Origin: Rubrimonas cliftonensis
GTDB taxonomy: Bacteria > Pseudomonadota > Alphaproteobacteria > Rhodobacterales > Rhodobacteraceae
Reading direction: 5' to 3'
DNA: 64,000 nucleotides
Assembly: GCF_900107585.1 (NCBI RefSeq)
Contig: NZ_FNQM01000002.1
Span: forward strand, 519,908 to 583,907
Made by a program: the position numbers and the translations under genes. The notes below the pieces were generated by a model. It was not told the origin of the DNA, ran no database searches, and was given only the letters and a program-made list of their open reading frames with translations. Of this stretch, positions 26,408 to 35,098 are shown in pieces (within the stretch, counting starts at the first letter, position 1; every line of letters starts with the position of its first letter).

Positions 26408-27064
26408 TTACGCACGCCCGAATGTTTCATCGAACGCGGCGCGTAGCGCAACATCCGCATCCGCCATCGTCGCGGTGACGCCGAGATCGGCGAGGCTGGT
26501 GACGCCGTGCCCGCTGATCCCGCAGGGCACCACTCCGGCGAAGCGCGCGAGGTCGGGCTCGACGTTGAGGGCGACGCCGTGGAAGGAGACCCAGCGGCGC
26601 ACGCGCACGCCGATGGCGGCGATCTTGTCCTCTGCGGGCGCGCCGTCCGGCAGCGGCGGCTTGTCGGGCCGCGCCACCCAGACGCCGACGCGCCCCTCCC
26701 GGCGCTCGGCGCGGATGTTGAAGCGCGCGACCGTCGCGATCATCCAGTCTTCGAGCAGCCTGACGAACCGCTTCACGTCGCGCCCGGCGCGGTCGAGGCG
26801 CAGCATGGCGTAGGCCACGCGCTGACCTGGGCCGTGATATGTGTACTGGCCGCCGCGGCGCGTCCCGATCACGGGCAGGCCGCCGGCGTCGAGCAGGTGC
26901 TCGGGTCTCGCCGATGGGCCGGCGGTGTAGAGGGGCGGGTGCTCAAGCAGCCAGACCAGCTCCGGCGCCGCGCCCGCGGCGATCGCGGCGACGCGCGCCT
27001 CCATCTCGGCGAGGGCTTCGGCGTAGTCCACCGGCGCGTCGCTCACGCGCCATTCCGGGGGCAT
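26408..27064 (-). CDS. lipB: Lipoyl(octanoyl) transferase LipB
   Basis: The product is 218 residues from ATG 27064. [20 protein letters not shown] near residue 35, [20 protein letters not shown] near 70 and [20 protein letters not shown] near 150 are the conserved LipB blocks. The catalytic cysteine is in [11 protein letters not shown]. The enzyme moves octanoate from acyl carrier protein to lipoyl domains of 2-oxoacid dehydrogenases. The frame is open to 27115, but the longer start would overlap the -35 box of the tRNA-Leu promoter and adds no conserved sequence. It is divergent from tRNA-Leu. Confidence 0.95.
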   Translation of the reverse strand: MPPEWRVSDAPVDYAEALAEMEARVAAIAAGAAPELVWLLEHPPLYTAGPSARPEHLLDAGGLPVIGTRRGGQYTYHGPGQRVAYAMLRLDRAGRDVKRFVRLLEDWMIATVARFNIRAERREGRVGVWVARPDKPPLPDGAPAEDKIAAIGVRVRRWVSFHGVALNVEPDLARFAGVVPCGISGHGVTSLADLGVTATMADADVALRAAFDETFGRA

Positions 27065-27097
27065 GAACGCCGCATCGCGCGATGTGTGCGGGGCCTC

Positions 27098-27126
27098 TTC
27101 ACAAGCGCGATTCACCCCGCTATACC
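27098..27126 (+). promoter_or_regulatory. Likely promoter of tRNA-Leu
   Basis: TTCACA (27098-27103) and TATACC (27121-27126) are separated by 17 bases. The mature tRNA starts 12 bases after the -10 box, a normal distance for tRNA transcripts. The match is good but not confirmed. Confidence 0.6.
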
Positions 27127-27137
27127 CCGCGCCCAGT

Positions 27138-27224
27138 GCGGTCGTGGCGGAATTGGTAGACGCGCAGCGTTGAGGTCGCTGTGGGGTAACTCCCGTGGAA
27201 GTTCGAGTCTTCTCGACCGCACCA
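27138..27224 (+). tRNA. tRNA-Leu, anticodon GAG
   Basis: The 87 bases fold with acceptor stem GCGGTCG pairing with CGACCGC, discriminator A and encoded CCA. The anticodon arm CAGCG-TTGAGGT-CGCTG gives anticodon GAG, reading CTC/CTT. The long variable arm (TGTGGGGTAACTCCCGTGGA region) is the class II form expected of leucine tRNA. Confidence 0.97.
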
Positions 27225-27238
27225 TCATCATCCTGAAA

Positions 27239-28933
27239 TCACTCCCCGGCGCGCCGGCCCGGCCGGCTGGCGCGGATGCGCGCGCTGAGCACGATCACGG
27301 GGATCATGCCGACCGCGACGATCACCAGCGAGGGCGTCGCCGCCTGCGTGAGGCGCTCGTCGGAGGCGAGGCGATGCGCCTGCACCGCCAGGGTGTCGAA
27401 GTTGAACGGGCGCATGATCAGCGTCGCCGGCAACTCCTTCATCACGTCGACGAAGACGATCAGCGCCGCGGTCAGCAGCGCGCCGCTGAGGATGGGCGCG
27501 TGCACCCGCGCCAGCGCGCCGGCCGGCCCCGCGCCGAGCGTGCGCGCCGCGTGGTCCATCGACGGGGTGATCTTGCCGAAGCCCGCGTCGACCGTGTTGA
27601 GCGCGACGGCGAGAAAGCGCACCAGATAGGCGAAAAGCAGCACGCCGATGGAGCCGCTCAGCAGCAGGCCGGTGGAGACGCCCAGCGCCTCCCGCGCCCA
27701 GGCGTCGAGCCCGTTGTCGAGCGCCGCCAGCGGGATCATCACGCCCACCGCGATCACGCCGCCCGGTATCGCGTAGCCCATGCCGGCGACCCTGTTGGCG
27801 CAGGCCGTCAGCCGCCCGGGCGCCAGCCGCTCGGCGTAGGCCAGGATCACCGCCGCCAGCACGCAGAGCGCGGCGGCCAGCGCGGCCAGCGTGATCGAGT
27901 TCAGCGTGAAGCGCAGATAGCGCGGGCCGAACAGGCTGTGGCCGTCGCGCAGCGCCATCTCGCCCAGCATCGCCAGCGGCGCGACGAAGCCGAGCAGCAC
28001 GGGCAGCGCGCAGGCCAGCGCAGCCGCCGCCGCCCTCCACCCGCGCAGCCGAAAACACGCGAGCGCCTCGAAGCCGCCGGCGGGATGGTAGCGCGCCGCG
28101 CGCCGCTGCGCCCGCTCAAGCGCGACCAGCGCCAGCACGAAGATCAGCAGGCAGGCCGAGAGCTGCGCCGCGGCGATGCGGTCGCCCATCGCGAACCAGG
28201 CGCGGTAGACGCCCGTCGAGAAGGTCTGCACGCCGAAATGCGCGACCGCCCCGAAATCGGACAGCGTCTCCATCAGCGCCAGCGCGACGCCGGTGACGAC
28301 GGCGGGGCGCGCCATCGGCAGCGCCACCCGGCGAAAGGCGCCCCAGGGCCCCAGGCCCAGCGTTCGCGCCACGTCGAAGGCCCGCGCCGACTGCTGCAGA
28401 AAGGCCGCGCGCGCAAGCAGATAGACGTAAGGGTAGAGCACCAGCACGAACATCAGCGCCGCGCCTCCCAGCGAGCGCACCTCGGGGAACCAGTAGTCCC
28501 GCGGCCCCCAGCCCGTCGCGTCCCGCAGCGCGGTCTGCACCGGGCCGGGATGGTCGAGCAGCGCGGTGTAGGCGTAGGCCATCACATAGGCGGGAAAGGC
28601 GAGGGGGGCGGCGAGCGCCCACTCGAACGCCGCCCTGCCGGGAAAGCGGCACATCGTCACCAGCCACGCGGCGCCCACGCCCACCGCGCCGGCGCCGAGC
28701 GCCACCATGGCCCCCAGCGCGAGCGTGTTGGAGACGTAGAGCGGCAGCACCGTGTCGACCATGTGCCGCCACGCGCCCTGGCTCGGCATGGCGAGCGCGC
28801 CGATCACGCCGAGGATCGGCGCAGCCACGAGCGCGGCGAGCAGGATGGCGCCGATGGACAGGGCGCCGGTCGCGCGGTCGCGGGCGGGGGCCCTGCGGTC
28901 GCTGTCGGCGCGAGGGTCGACCGCGGCCGTCAC
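27239..28933 (-). CDS. ABC transporter permease, Fe3+/thiamine type (FbpB/ThiP-like), orphan
   Basis: The product is 564 residues with about twelve membrane segments in two permease repeats. EAA-type loops are ARTLGLGPWGAFRRVALPMA near residue 195 and ARTLGAGPAGALARVHAPIL near 470. SDFGAVAHFGVQTFSTGVYR is typical of the iron(III) importer permeases FbpB/AfuB, and KELPATLIMRPFNFDTLAVQ is the usual C-terminal block. No binding protein or ATPase gene lies next to it, so it must work with partners encoded elsewhere. It lies downstream of the HupK-like gene on the same strand with about 100 bases between. Confidence 0.88.
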   Translation of the reverse strand: MTAAVDPRADSDRRAPARDRATGALSIGAILLAALVAAPILGVIGALAMPSQGAWRHMVDTVLPLYVSNTLALGAMVALGAGAVGVGAAWLVTMCRFPGRAAFEWALAAPLAFPAYVMAYAYTALLDHPGPVQTALRDATGWGPRDYWFPEVRSLGGAALMFVLVLYPYVYLLARAAFLQQSARAFDVARTLGLGPWGAFRRVALPMARPAVVTGVALALMETLSDFGAVAHFGVQTFSTGVYRAWFAMGDRIAAAQLSACLLIFVLALVALERAQRRAARYHPAGGFEALACFRLRGWRAAAAALACALPVLLGFVAPLAMLGEMALRDGHSLFGPRYLRFTLNSITLAALAAALCVLAAVILAYAERLAPGRLTACANRVAGMGYAIPGGVIAVGVMIPLAALDNGLDAWAREALGVSTGLLLSGSIGVLLFAYLVRFLAVALNTVDAGFGKITPSMDHAARTLGAGPAGALARVHAPILSGALLTAALIVFVDVMKELPATLIMRPFNFDTLAVQAHRLASDERLTQAATPSLVIVAVGMIPVIVLSARIRASRPGRRAGE

Positions 28934-29036
28934 TGCGGCGCCTCGGCGCTGGTCGGAGTTTCGTTCATGGCGAAGACCTAGCGCCGGGCGCCGCTCCGCG
29001 CAACGCGACCGGGCCGGGGCGTGCGGCGTGGGGCGC

Positions 29037-30071
29037 TCAGTGCAGCGTCGCCCTGCGCTCGCGCCCGTCCATCACCAGTCGCGTGGGCGCGCGGGGGTCC
29101 ACGGCCTCTATCGTCATCGCCGCGATCTCCTGCACCGGCCCCTTCGCGCGGCGCACGCCGGTGTCGAGCATCAGCCGCAGCAGGCCGTCGGGATGCAGGG
29201 CGCAGTCCGTCGGGGTGATCTGTTCGAAGCCGCGGACGCGCCCTTCCTCCATCTCGGCGAAGGCGAAGACGGCGCCGCCGGCGGTCTGCGCCACGCCGAC
29301 GCCGGGGGCCAGCGCCGCGGGCGCCTCGCTGGGCGCGCCGCCCGACAGCGCGTCGAACAGGCGCGCGCTGTCCACCAGCCGCGCCGTCAGACGCCAGGCG
29401 AGGCCGCGGCCGCGCCGCGCCTCGATGGCGCGCATGAGGTCCGAGTCGGCCACGCGCGCGGCGACCGAGTTCTCGAAGGGCGCGCCGTCATATTCCGCCT
29501 CGCGCCAGTCGAGCGCCTGTCCGCGCGCGCCGGCCCGCCAGAGGGGGAGTTCGGCGCGGCCCCAGCGGCTGTCCCACCGCCGCCAGACATGGTCGAGCAC
29601 GCGGGCCGCCGGCGTCGCGCCGGACGCCATCCAGCGCTCGAAGTCGGCGATGCGCATCGGCGCGCCCGCGTCGCCGAACACCGCGGAGGCGAGCAGCGCC
29701 GGCTCGTCGTCGCGCGGATCGGGCGCGGAGGCGGGGTTCTCCACCCCGTCGGCCGCCGGCCAGCCCAGCGCGCGCGGCCAGGCCACGGCGAACTTGAACG
29801 CGTGCTCGCGCAGCGTCTCCAGCGCCATTGCCCGCGCCATGTCCTCGGCCTCCGCCCCCACCGGGGCGGGCAAGCCGAAGGCGGCGCGCGCGGCGGCCTC
29901 ATGGGCCAGCGGGCAGCTGTCGCACATCAGCCCGGCGAGGCGGGCCGCCTCTGCCGCGGGCTTTCCGGCCATCATGCGCGAGAGGGAGATCGGCGTGGGA
30001 GCGTCCACCACCGCTTTCAGTCCGCCGCCGCGTCGGGCGACCGTCACGATAAGGGCGCCGCCGTCGATCAT
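29037..30071 (-). CDS. HupK-like protein (degenerate [NiFe] hydrogenase large-subunit relative)
   Basis: The product is 344 residues. LMCDSCPLAHEAAARAAFGL near residue 48 resembles the L1 nickel-binding motif of [NiFe] hydrogenase large subunits (RxCGxCxxxH). The part after it (AMALETLREHAFKFAVAWPR) resembles HupK, an accessory protein thought to help build the hydrogenase active site. The C-terminal L2 motif (DPCxxC) is not kept; FEQITPTDCALHPDGLLRLM is the nearest stretch. No hydrogenase structural or hyp genes are seen in this window, so it is an orphan here. The first codon, ATG 30071, gives a full-length protein. The assignment rests on motif resemblance and is tentative. Confidence 0.5.
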   Translation of the reverse strand: MIDGGALIVTVARRGGGLKAVVDAPTPISLSRMMAGKPAAEAARLAGLMCDSCPLAHEAAARAAFGLPAPVGAEAEDMARAMALETLREHAFKFAVAWPRALGWPAADGVENPASAPDPRDDEPALLASAVFGDAGAPMRIADFERWMASGATPAARVLDHVWRRWDSRWGRAELPLWRAGARGQALDWREAEYDGAPFENSVAARVADSDLMRAIEARRGRGLAWRLTARLVDSARLFDALSGGAPSEAPAALAPGVGVAQTAGGAVFAFAEMEEGRVRGFEQITPTDCALHPDGLLRLMLDTGVRRAKGPVQEIAAMTIEAVDPRAPTRLVMDGRERRATLH

Positions 30072-30132
30072 GTCGCATCACCGTAGTCGTTTGGGCGACC
30101 GCATCGACCCGTGGGCCCGCGGCCATGCGCTC

Positions 30133-30149
30133 CCTGCCCATATGGCAGG
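30133..30149. promoter_or_regulatory. Inverted repeat upstream of the HupK-like gene
   Basis: CCTGCC-CATAT-GGCAGG is a perfect 6-bp inverted repeat with a 5-base spacer, 62 bases before the HupK-like start. A second short one (TGACG-agc-CGTCA, 30253-30265) is nearer the kinase gene end. Either could be a regulator site, but no matching regulator is known to me. Confidence 0.25.
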
Positions 30150-30329
30150 CGCCACATGCGGGAACGTGCTGAGAGAGTGAGCCAACGCCGCGGCGGGGGG
30201 CTATGCGATCAAGGCGCCATAGGCGACGGCGTGGCCGCGCGCGGCCCCGAATTGACGAGCCGTCATAGCGGGATGCAGGGCGCCCGCGTCAGTCGGACGC
30301 AGCGCCCGGGCCCTCGGCGCCGGCGTCGT

Positions 30330-32276
30330 TCAGGCTTCGTCCGCCGCCGACGGGGTCGCCGGCGCCGTGAACCAGAAGGCTGCGCCGCCGCCCGGCGCCG
30401 CCGCGACGCCGATCTCGCCGCCCATGCCGTGGACGATCTCGCGCGCCACGGCGAGGCCCAGCCCGAGCCCGCCGTGGCGGCGCGTCACCGAGTCGTCGCC
30501 CTGCCTGAAGGGCTCGAAGATCGCCTCGCGCTGCGCCTCGGGGACGCCGGGGCCGGTGTCGGCGACCGTGAACCGCAGGGCGCGGCCCCCGGCCTCGGTC
30601 CCCGCCGTGATCGTCACGCCGCCGCTGACCGTGAACTTGGCCGCATTGCCGGCGAGGTTGATCAGCACCTGCCGGATCATCCGCGCGTCGCCGCGCCATG
30701 TTCCGGACGGAGCGGCGGCGGCCAGCCTGAGCCCCTTCCCGAGCGCGATCGCGCGAATCGGGTCGAGGGCCGCCTCGCACAGGGCGCGCGGCTCGAAGGT
30801 CTCGGAACGGTGCACCGCCGCGCCGGCCTCGATGCGGGCGAGGGCGAGCACGTCCTCGATGATCGCGAGCAGGGAGAGCCCGGAGCTCTCGATCGCCTTC
30901 AGCCGCGCCACGACCTCCGGGCGGTTTTCGGCGGCGAGCAGCAGCGCCGTCATGCCCAGCACGCCGTTGAGCGGCGTCCGCACCTCATGGCTCATCTTCG
31001 CGAGGAAGTCCCGCCGCATCCGCGCGATCTCCTCCGCGGCGGCGCGCGCCTCCATCAGCGCCGACACGTCGCTGTTGACGCCGATGACGCTGGTGGGCCT
31101 GCCCTGCGGGTCGCGCAGCGCCGCCGCGCGCGAGCGCCACCACACCCACGAGCCGTCGCGGCGGCGGATGCGATAGGTCTCGTCGAAGGGTTCGCCGTCG
31201 ATGCGGCACCGGTCCGACGCCGCCATGACGCGCTCGACGTCGTCGGGGTGGAGGCGGCGGAGCCAGCTGTCGAGCAGGTCGGGGAAGCTCTCCGCGTCGT
31301 AGCCGAGCATCTCGCGGTAGCGGTCGCTGTACTTGACGCGGCGGCCGGGAACCTCAAGCTCCCAAAGCCCGTCGAGGGAGGCGTCGACGGCGATGCGAAG
31401 TCGCGCCTCTCCCAGCGCCGCCTGCGCCTGCGCGCGCTCCTCCTCCGTGACGTCGACCAGCACGGCGACGATCAGCGACCGCGCGTCGCGCCGCAGCGTG
31501 GTGAGGCGGGCGCGGTAGGGGCGCAGGGCGCCGTCGGCGCAGCGCTGCTCCACGCGCAGGGCGACGGCGCGTTCCCGCCCCTCCAGCAGCGGCGCGAGGC
31601 TGAGCCGGAGCCCGTCAGCGTCGAACGCCGGCCAGAAGTCGGCGGGCCCGACCTCAGAGAGCCGCTCCGCGGCGAGCCCGAGACTGCGGCGGGCCTCCTC
31701 GTTGAGCATCTCGTAGAGAAAGCTCCGCGCGTCGAAGATGTGGATCTCGGACGTCACGCTGTCGACGACGTCCGCGAGCAGATCGGCCCTTCGCCGGCTC
31801 TCCTCCAGCGCCTTCTCCGCCGCGCGTTCGGCCGTGACGTCGCGCTGTATCGACATCCACAGCCGCGGGCGGCCCGGCTCCCCGCCCTCGACCGGCACCG
31901 GCAGATAGCTCGCGTCGACCCAGAACGGCTCGCCGTTCTTGCGATAGTTGACGAAACGCTCGCGGCGCGGGCGCCCCGCCCGACGCGCCTCGGCGAGGCG
32001 CGCGATCGTTTCGGCGTCGGTGAGGGGGCCGCGCAGGAAGGCCGGGGTGCGGCCGACGATCTCCGCCGGCGAATAGCCGGTCATCGCGCAGAATCCGGCG
32101 TTGCACCACAGGATGAGCGGCGCAGGCGCGTCGGGGTCGGCGTCCACTAGCACGATGGCGTCGTCGCCGTAGGCCTCCGTCTGGGCGATCAGGTCGTCGA
32201 TCGCTGATTTCGGGAGCTTCACGGCGAAACCCGCCATCCGTGGCATGCGCGCTAGAGCGCGGTGGAACATTCTCAC
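30330..32276 (-). CDS. PAS-domain sensor histidine kinase
   Basis: The product is up to 648 residues. It has three PAS-type regions: residues about 20-150 (LILWCNAGFCAMTGYSPAEI then GRTPAFLRGP), a middle one, and one near 350-400 (YDAESFPDLLDSWLRRLHPD, ending IGVNSDVSALMEA). The kinase core has the H box FLAKMSHEVRTPLNGVLGM near 428, N box QVLINLAGNAAKFT, G1 VADTGPGVPEAQ and G2 GGLGLGLAVAREIVHGMGG. No receiver domain and no membrane segment are visible, so it is a soluble cytoplasmic kinase. The first PAS looks like a LOV domain but has GRTPAF where LOV proteins have the photoactive GRNCRF cysteine. The start may be GTG 32276, ATG 32270, 32246 or 32237. No response regulator gene is adjacent. 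Confidence 0.88.
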   Translation of the reverse strand: MRMFHRALARMPRMAGFAVKLPKSAIDDLIAQTEAYGDDAIVLVDADPDAPAPLILWCNAGFCAMTGYSPAEIVGRTPAFLRGPLTDAETIARLAEARRAGRPRRERFVNYRKNGEPFWVDASYLPVPVEGGEPGRPRLWMSIQRDVTAERAAEKALEESRRRADLLADVVDSVTSEIHIFDARSFLYEMLNEEARRSLGLAAERLSEVGPADFWPAFDADGLRLSLAPLLEGRERAVALRVEQRCADGALRPYRARLTTLRRDARSLIVAVLVDVTEEERAQAQAALGEARLRIAVDASLDGLWELEVPGRRVKYSDRYREMLGYDAESFPDLLDSWLRRLHPDDVERVMAASDRCRIDGEPFDETYRIRRRDGSWVWWRSRAAALRDPQGRPTSVIGVNSDVSALMEARAAAEEIARMRRDFLAKMSHEVRTPLNGVLGMTALLLAAENRPEVVARLKAIESSGLSLLAIIEDVLALARIEAGAAVHRSETFEPRALCEAALDPIRAIALGKGLRLAAAAPSGTWRGDARMIRQVLINLAGNAAKFTVSGGVTITAGTEAGGRALRFTVADTGPGVPEAQREAIFEPFRQGDDSVTRRHGGLGLGLAVAREIVHGMGGEIGVAAAPGGGAAFWFTAPATPSAADEA

Positions 32277-32296
32277 GGCATCTGGATATATGCGGT

Positions 32297-32311
32297 TTTC
32301 CGAATCGGAAA
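32297..32311 (+). promoter_or_regulatory. Palindrome overlapping the dapF ribosome-binding site
   Basis: TTTCCGA-A-TCGGAAA is a perfect 15-base palindrome. Its right arm contributes to GGAAAGG, the likely Shine-Dalgarno sequence of dapF. It could act as an operator in the 44-base divergent region or hide the ribosome-binding site in a hairpin, although a one-base loop makes an RNA hairpin less likely. Confidence 0.35.
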
Positions 32312-32320
32312 GGCGTCCGG

Positions 32321-33178
32321 ATGCGCGTGGCGTTCCGAAAGATGCACGGAATCGGTAACGATTTCGTCGTGCTCGACCTGCGCGACGGGGCTCCCGCCCC
32401 GACGCCGGCGCTCGCGCGCGCGCTCGCGGATCGTCATCGGGGCGTGGGCTTCGACCAGCTCGTGACGCTGTCGCCGGCCGAGGCCGGGTCCGGCGCGGAC
32501 GCCGTCGTGGGCTTTCTCAACGCCGACGGCTCGCCTTCGGGCGCGTGCGGCAACGGCGCCCGCTGCGCGGCGCTGCTGCTGATGGAGGAGAGCGGGCGCG
32601 ACAGCGTCGCCCTGCGCACTGAGGCGGGCCTGCTGACGGCGCGCCGCGCCTCCGACGGCTTGATCACGGTGGACATGGGGCCGCCGAGGCTCGGCTGGCG
32701 CGAGGTTCCGCTGGCCTTCGAGGCCGACGTCGACGCGCCGCCGCTCTCGACGCCGCATCCGGCGACCGCCGTCTCCGCCCTGTCGATGGGCAACCCCCAT
32801 TGCGTGCTGTTCGTGGCGGACGCCGAGGCGGCGCCGTTGGAGACGCTGGGGCCGGCGCTCGAGCGCGACCGGCTGTTTCCCGAGCGCGCCAACGTCGAGT
32901 TCGCCCAGGTGATCGACCGCGGCGCGGTGCGCGCGCGCGTGTGGGAGCGCGGGGCGGGCGTGACGCTGGCCTGCGGCTCGGGCGCCTGCGCGGTCGGCGT
33001 CGCCGCGATGCGGCGCGGGCTGGTCGATCGGCGGGTCGCCGTGCGGCTGGACGGCGGGACGCTGACGATCGAGTGGCCCGAGACGCCCGGCGCCGGCGTG
33101 CTGATGACCGGCCCCGCCGCGACGGTGTTCGACGGCGAGCTGAGCGCCGGGTTCCTCGCCGGCGTGGAGGCCGCATGA
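32321..33178 (+). CDS. dapF: Diaminopimelate epimerase
   Basis: The product is 285 residues. FRKMHGIGNDFVVLDLRDG is the N-terminal signature. The two catalytic cysteines are in ACGNGARCAALLL near residue 76 and ACGSGACAVGVAAMRRG near 222. ALSMGNPHCVLFV and FPERANVEFAQVI are further conserved blocks. The enzyme turns LL- into meso-diaminopimelate for lysine and peptidoglycan. ATG 32321 is preceded by GGAAAGG. Its stop overlaps the mtaB start as ATGA, so the two are coupled. Confidence 0.97.
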   Translation: MRVAFRKMHGIGNDFVVLDLRDGAPAPTPALARALADRHRGVGFDQLVTLSPAEAGSGADAVVGFLNADGSPSGACGNGARCAALLLMEESGRDSVALRTEAGLLTARRASDGLITVDMGPPRLGWREVPLAFEADVDAPPLSTPHPATAVSALSMGNPHCVLFVADAEAAPLETLGPALERDRLFPERANVEFAQVIDRGAVRARVWERGAGVTLACGSGACAVGVAAMRRGLVDRRVAVRLDGGTLTIEWPETPGAGVLMTGPAATVFDGELSAGFLAGVEAA

Positions 33179-34440
33179 ACGCCCGCGCCGCGCCCCCGAT
33201 CTTCGAGACCTTCGGCTGCCGGCTCAACGCCTACGAGACCGAGGGCATGAAGCGCATGGCCGAGGCGGGCGGGCTGGAGGGCGCGGTGGTCGTCAACACC
33301 TGCGCCGTCACCGCCGAGGCCGTGCGCCAGGCCCGCCAGCGCATCCGCCGCCTGCGCCGCGAGAACCCCGGCGCGCGCCTCATCGTGACGGGATGCGCCG
33401 CGCAGACCGAGCCGGAGACCTTCGCGGCGATGCCCGAAGTCGATCTCGTGCTCGGCAACGCCGAGAAGATGCGCCCGGAGGCCTGGACGCCGGATTTCAT
33501 CGGGGCCGCGCAGCGGGTGACGGTGGAGGACATCTTCGCCGCGCGCGAGACCTCCGGCCACATGCTCGACGGCTTCGGCGCGCGCTCGCGCGCCCATGTG
33601 ATGATCCAGAACGGCTGCGACCACCGCTGCACCTTCTGCGTGATCCCCTTCGGCCGCGGCGACTCGCGCTCCGCCGCGGCGGGCGAGGTGGTCGAGCAGG
33701 TGCGCCGCCTCGTCGCCGCTGGCTACAATGAGGTCGTGCTGACCGGGGTGGACCTGACGAGCTGGGGCGCCGACCTGCCGGGCGCGCCGCGGCTCGGCGC
33801 GCTGGTGCGGCGCATCCTGCGGCTCGTCCCGGAGCTGCCGCGCCTGCGGCTCAGCTCCATCGACAGCGTCGAGGCGGACGAGGATCTCTTGGCCGCCTTC
33901 GCCGAGGAGCCGCGGCTGATGCCGCACCTGCATCTGAGCCTGCAGGCCGGCGACGACATGATCCTCAAGCGCATGAAGCGCCGGCACCTGCGCGCGGACG
34001 CGATCGGCTTCTGCGCCCGGCTGCGCGCGCTGCGGCCCGGGATGACCTTCGGCGCCGACCTCATCGCCGGGTTTCCGACCGAGACCGAGGACATGTTCGG
34101 CAATACGCTCGATCTGGTGGAGGCGTGCGGGCTGACCTGGCTGCATGTCTTTCCCTACTCGGCGCGCAGCGGCACGCCGGCGGCGCGGATGCCGCAGGTC
34201 GCCAAGCCGGTGCGTCTCGAACGCGCCGCGCGGCTGCGAGCGCTCGGCGACCGGCGGGCCGCCGCCTGGGCGCGTTCGCGCATCGGCGGGCGGGAGGCCT
34301 GCGTCGTCGAGACACCGAGGACGGGGCGCACCGAGGGCTTCGCGGAGATCGCCTTCGCAGAGGCGCGTGCGCCCGGCGCGCTGACCGAGGCCGTCGTGGC
34401 GGGCGCGGACGGCGCGAGGCTCGTCGCGGCGCCGGCCTGA
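33175..34440 (+). CDS. mtaB: tRNA t6A37 methylthiotransferase MtaB
   Basis: The product is 421 residues. The N-terminal UPF0004 domain shows FETFGCRLNAYETEGM and VVNTCAVTAEAVRQARQRIR with VTGCAAQTEPETF, which supply three cluster cysteines. The radical SAM motif is NGCDHRCTFCVIPFGRGDSR near residue 145. LSLQAGDDMILKRMKRRHLR and GADLIAGFPTETEDMF follow. It adds a methylthio group to t6A at position 37 of ANN-reading tRNAs. The start overlaps the dapF stop (ATGA); the dapF-mtaB pairing is common in alphaproteobacteria. Confidence 0.94.
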   Translation: MNARAAPPIFETFGCRLNAYETEGMKRMAEAGGLEGAVVVNTCAVTAEAVRQARQRIRRLRRENPGARLIVTGCAAQTEPETFAAMPEVDLVLGNAEKMRPEAWTPDFIGAAQRVTVEDIFAARETSGHMLDGFGARSRAHVMIQNGCDHRCTFCVIPFGRGDSRSAAAGEVVEQVRRLVAAGYNEVVLTGVDLTSWGADLPGAPRLGALVRRILRLVPELPRLRLSSIDSVEADEDLLAAFAEEPRLMPHLHLSLQAGDDMILKRMKRRHLRADAIGFCARLRALRPGMTFGADLIAGFPTETEDMFGNTLDLVEACGLTWLHVFPYSARSGTPAARMPQVAKPVRLERAARLRALGDRRAAAWARSRIGGREACVVETPRTGRTEGFAEIAFAEARAPGALTEAVVAGADGARLVAAPA

Positions 34441-35098
34441 CGCCGCTTCCGCCCGGCAGGCCCCCGGCAGGCCCCCGTCAGCGGCGATCGGTCCCCGATC
34501 GCGGCTGACGGCCTGATCCGCCGGCGGCGTCGCTGCGGGTCGGATGCGGGAGCCTATCCCCGACCCTGCGGTTGAGGCGGGCGCCAAGGTCGCCGCCGCC
34601 GGCGACGGCCGCCGATCGCCGGCCGCCCATGCCGCTCTCGCCGCGCATTCCCGGCCCGGAGCTTGCGGCCCGCAGGCGCGCGGAACGGCGCGGGACGCGC
34701 GCGCCTCGACCCCGCGTCTGAGGGTCGGGTGGCGACGCGCAGCGCGGGCGGCGACGAACGGGGCAAAGGCCGTCCCGATGGGCGCCGGCATGTCGCGGAC
34801 GGACGGCTTGGCCGCGGCGCGGGCGATTCGCGGGCTCGTCGCGTCGACGCCGGCCCCGCCGATCACCGCGATGACCGGCGCCCGCCATGGCGGGCGAGAG
34901 CGAGGGCCCGGCGCCGCAGGGCGTGGACGAACTCCTCCGCCGGCCGATCGAACCAGAGCGCTCGCGAGAAGGCTCAGGCGCGCAGGCGCCGCCGCGCGCC
35001 GCCGCGCCGACCGCCTGACCGCGACCGCGGCCGGCGGGCGTCTTTCGCCGCCGCGCGCGGCGCCTTAAAGCTTGCGGCCACGCGACGGAGGCCGCTCG
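34441..35098. other. 658-base gap between mtaB and ftsY
   Basis: Beyond the hairpin near its left end this long gap holds no gene I can support. Open frames run across it on both strands, but they are proline/arginine/alanine-rich, match no family and look like chance frames in GC-rich DNA. The ftsY promoter should lie near the right end; I see no clear consensus there. It is unusually long for this otherwise tight region and might be the remains of a decayed gene. Confidence 0.4.
34477..34509 (+). terminator. Strong hairpin downstream of dapF-mtaB
   Basis: Two 15-base arms (34477-34491 and 34495-34509) pair with a single mismatch around a 3-base loop (TCC), 36 bases after the mtaB stop. There is no T-run after it, so termination would be of the hairpin-only kind, or it may block 3' exonuclease. 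Two copies of GGCAGGCCCCC lie just before it (about 34455-34476). Confidence 0.45.

Noticed and set aside
26507..28981. An 824-codon plus-strand frame across lipB, tRNA-Leu and the iron-type permease
   Set aside because: It would translate straight through a tRNA gene and is antisense to two clear genes.
34544..35068. A 174-codon frame in the mtaB-ftsY gap
   Set aside because: Composition is alanine/arginine/proline only, with no recognisable domain and no good ribosome-binding site.
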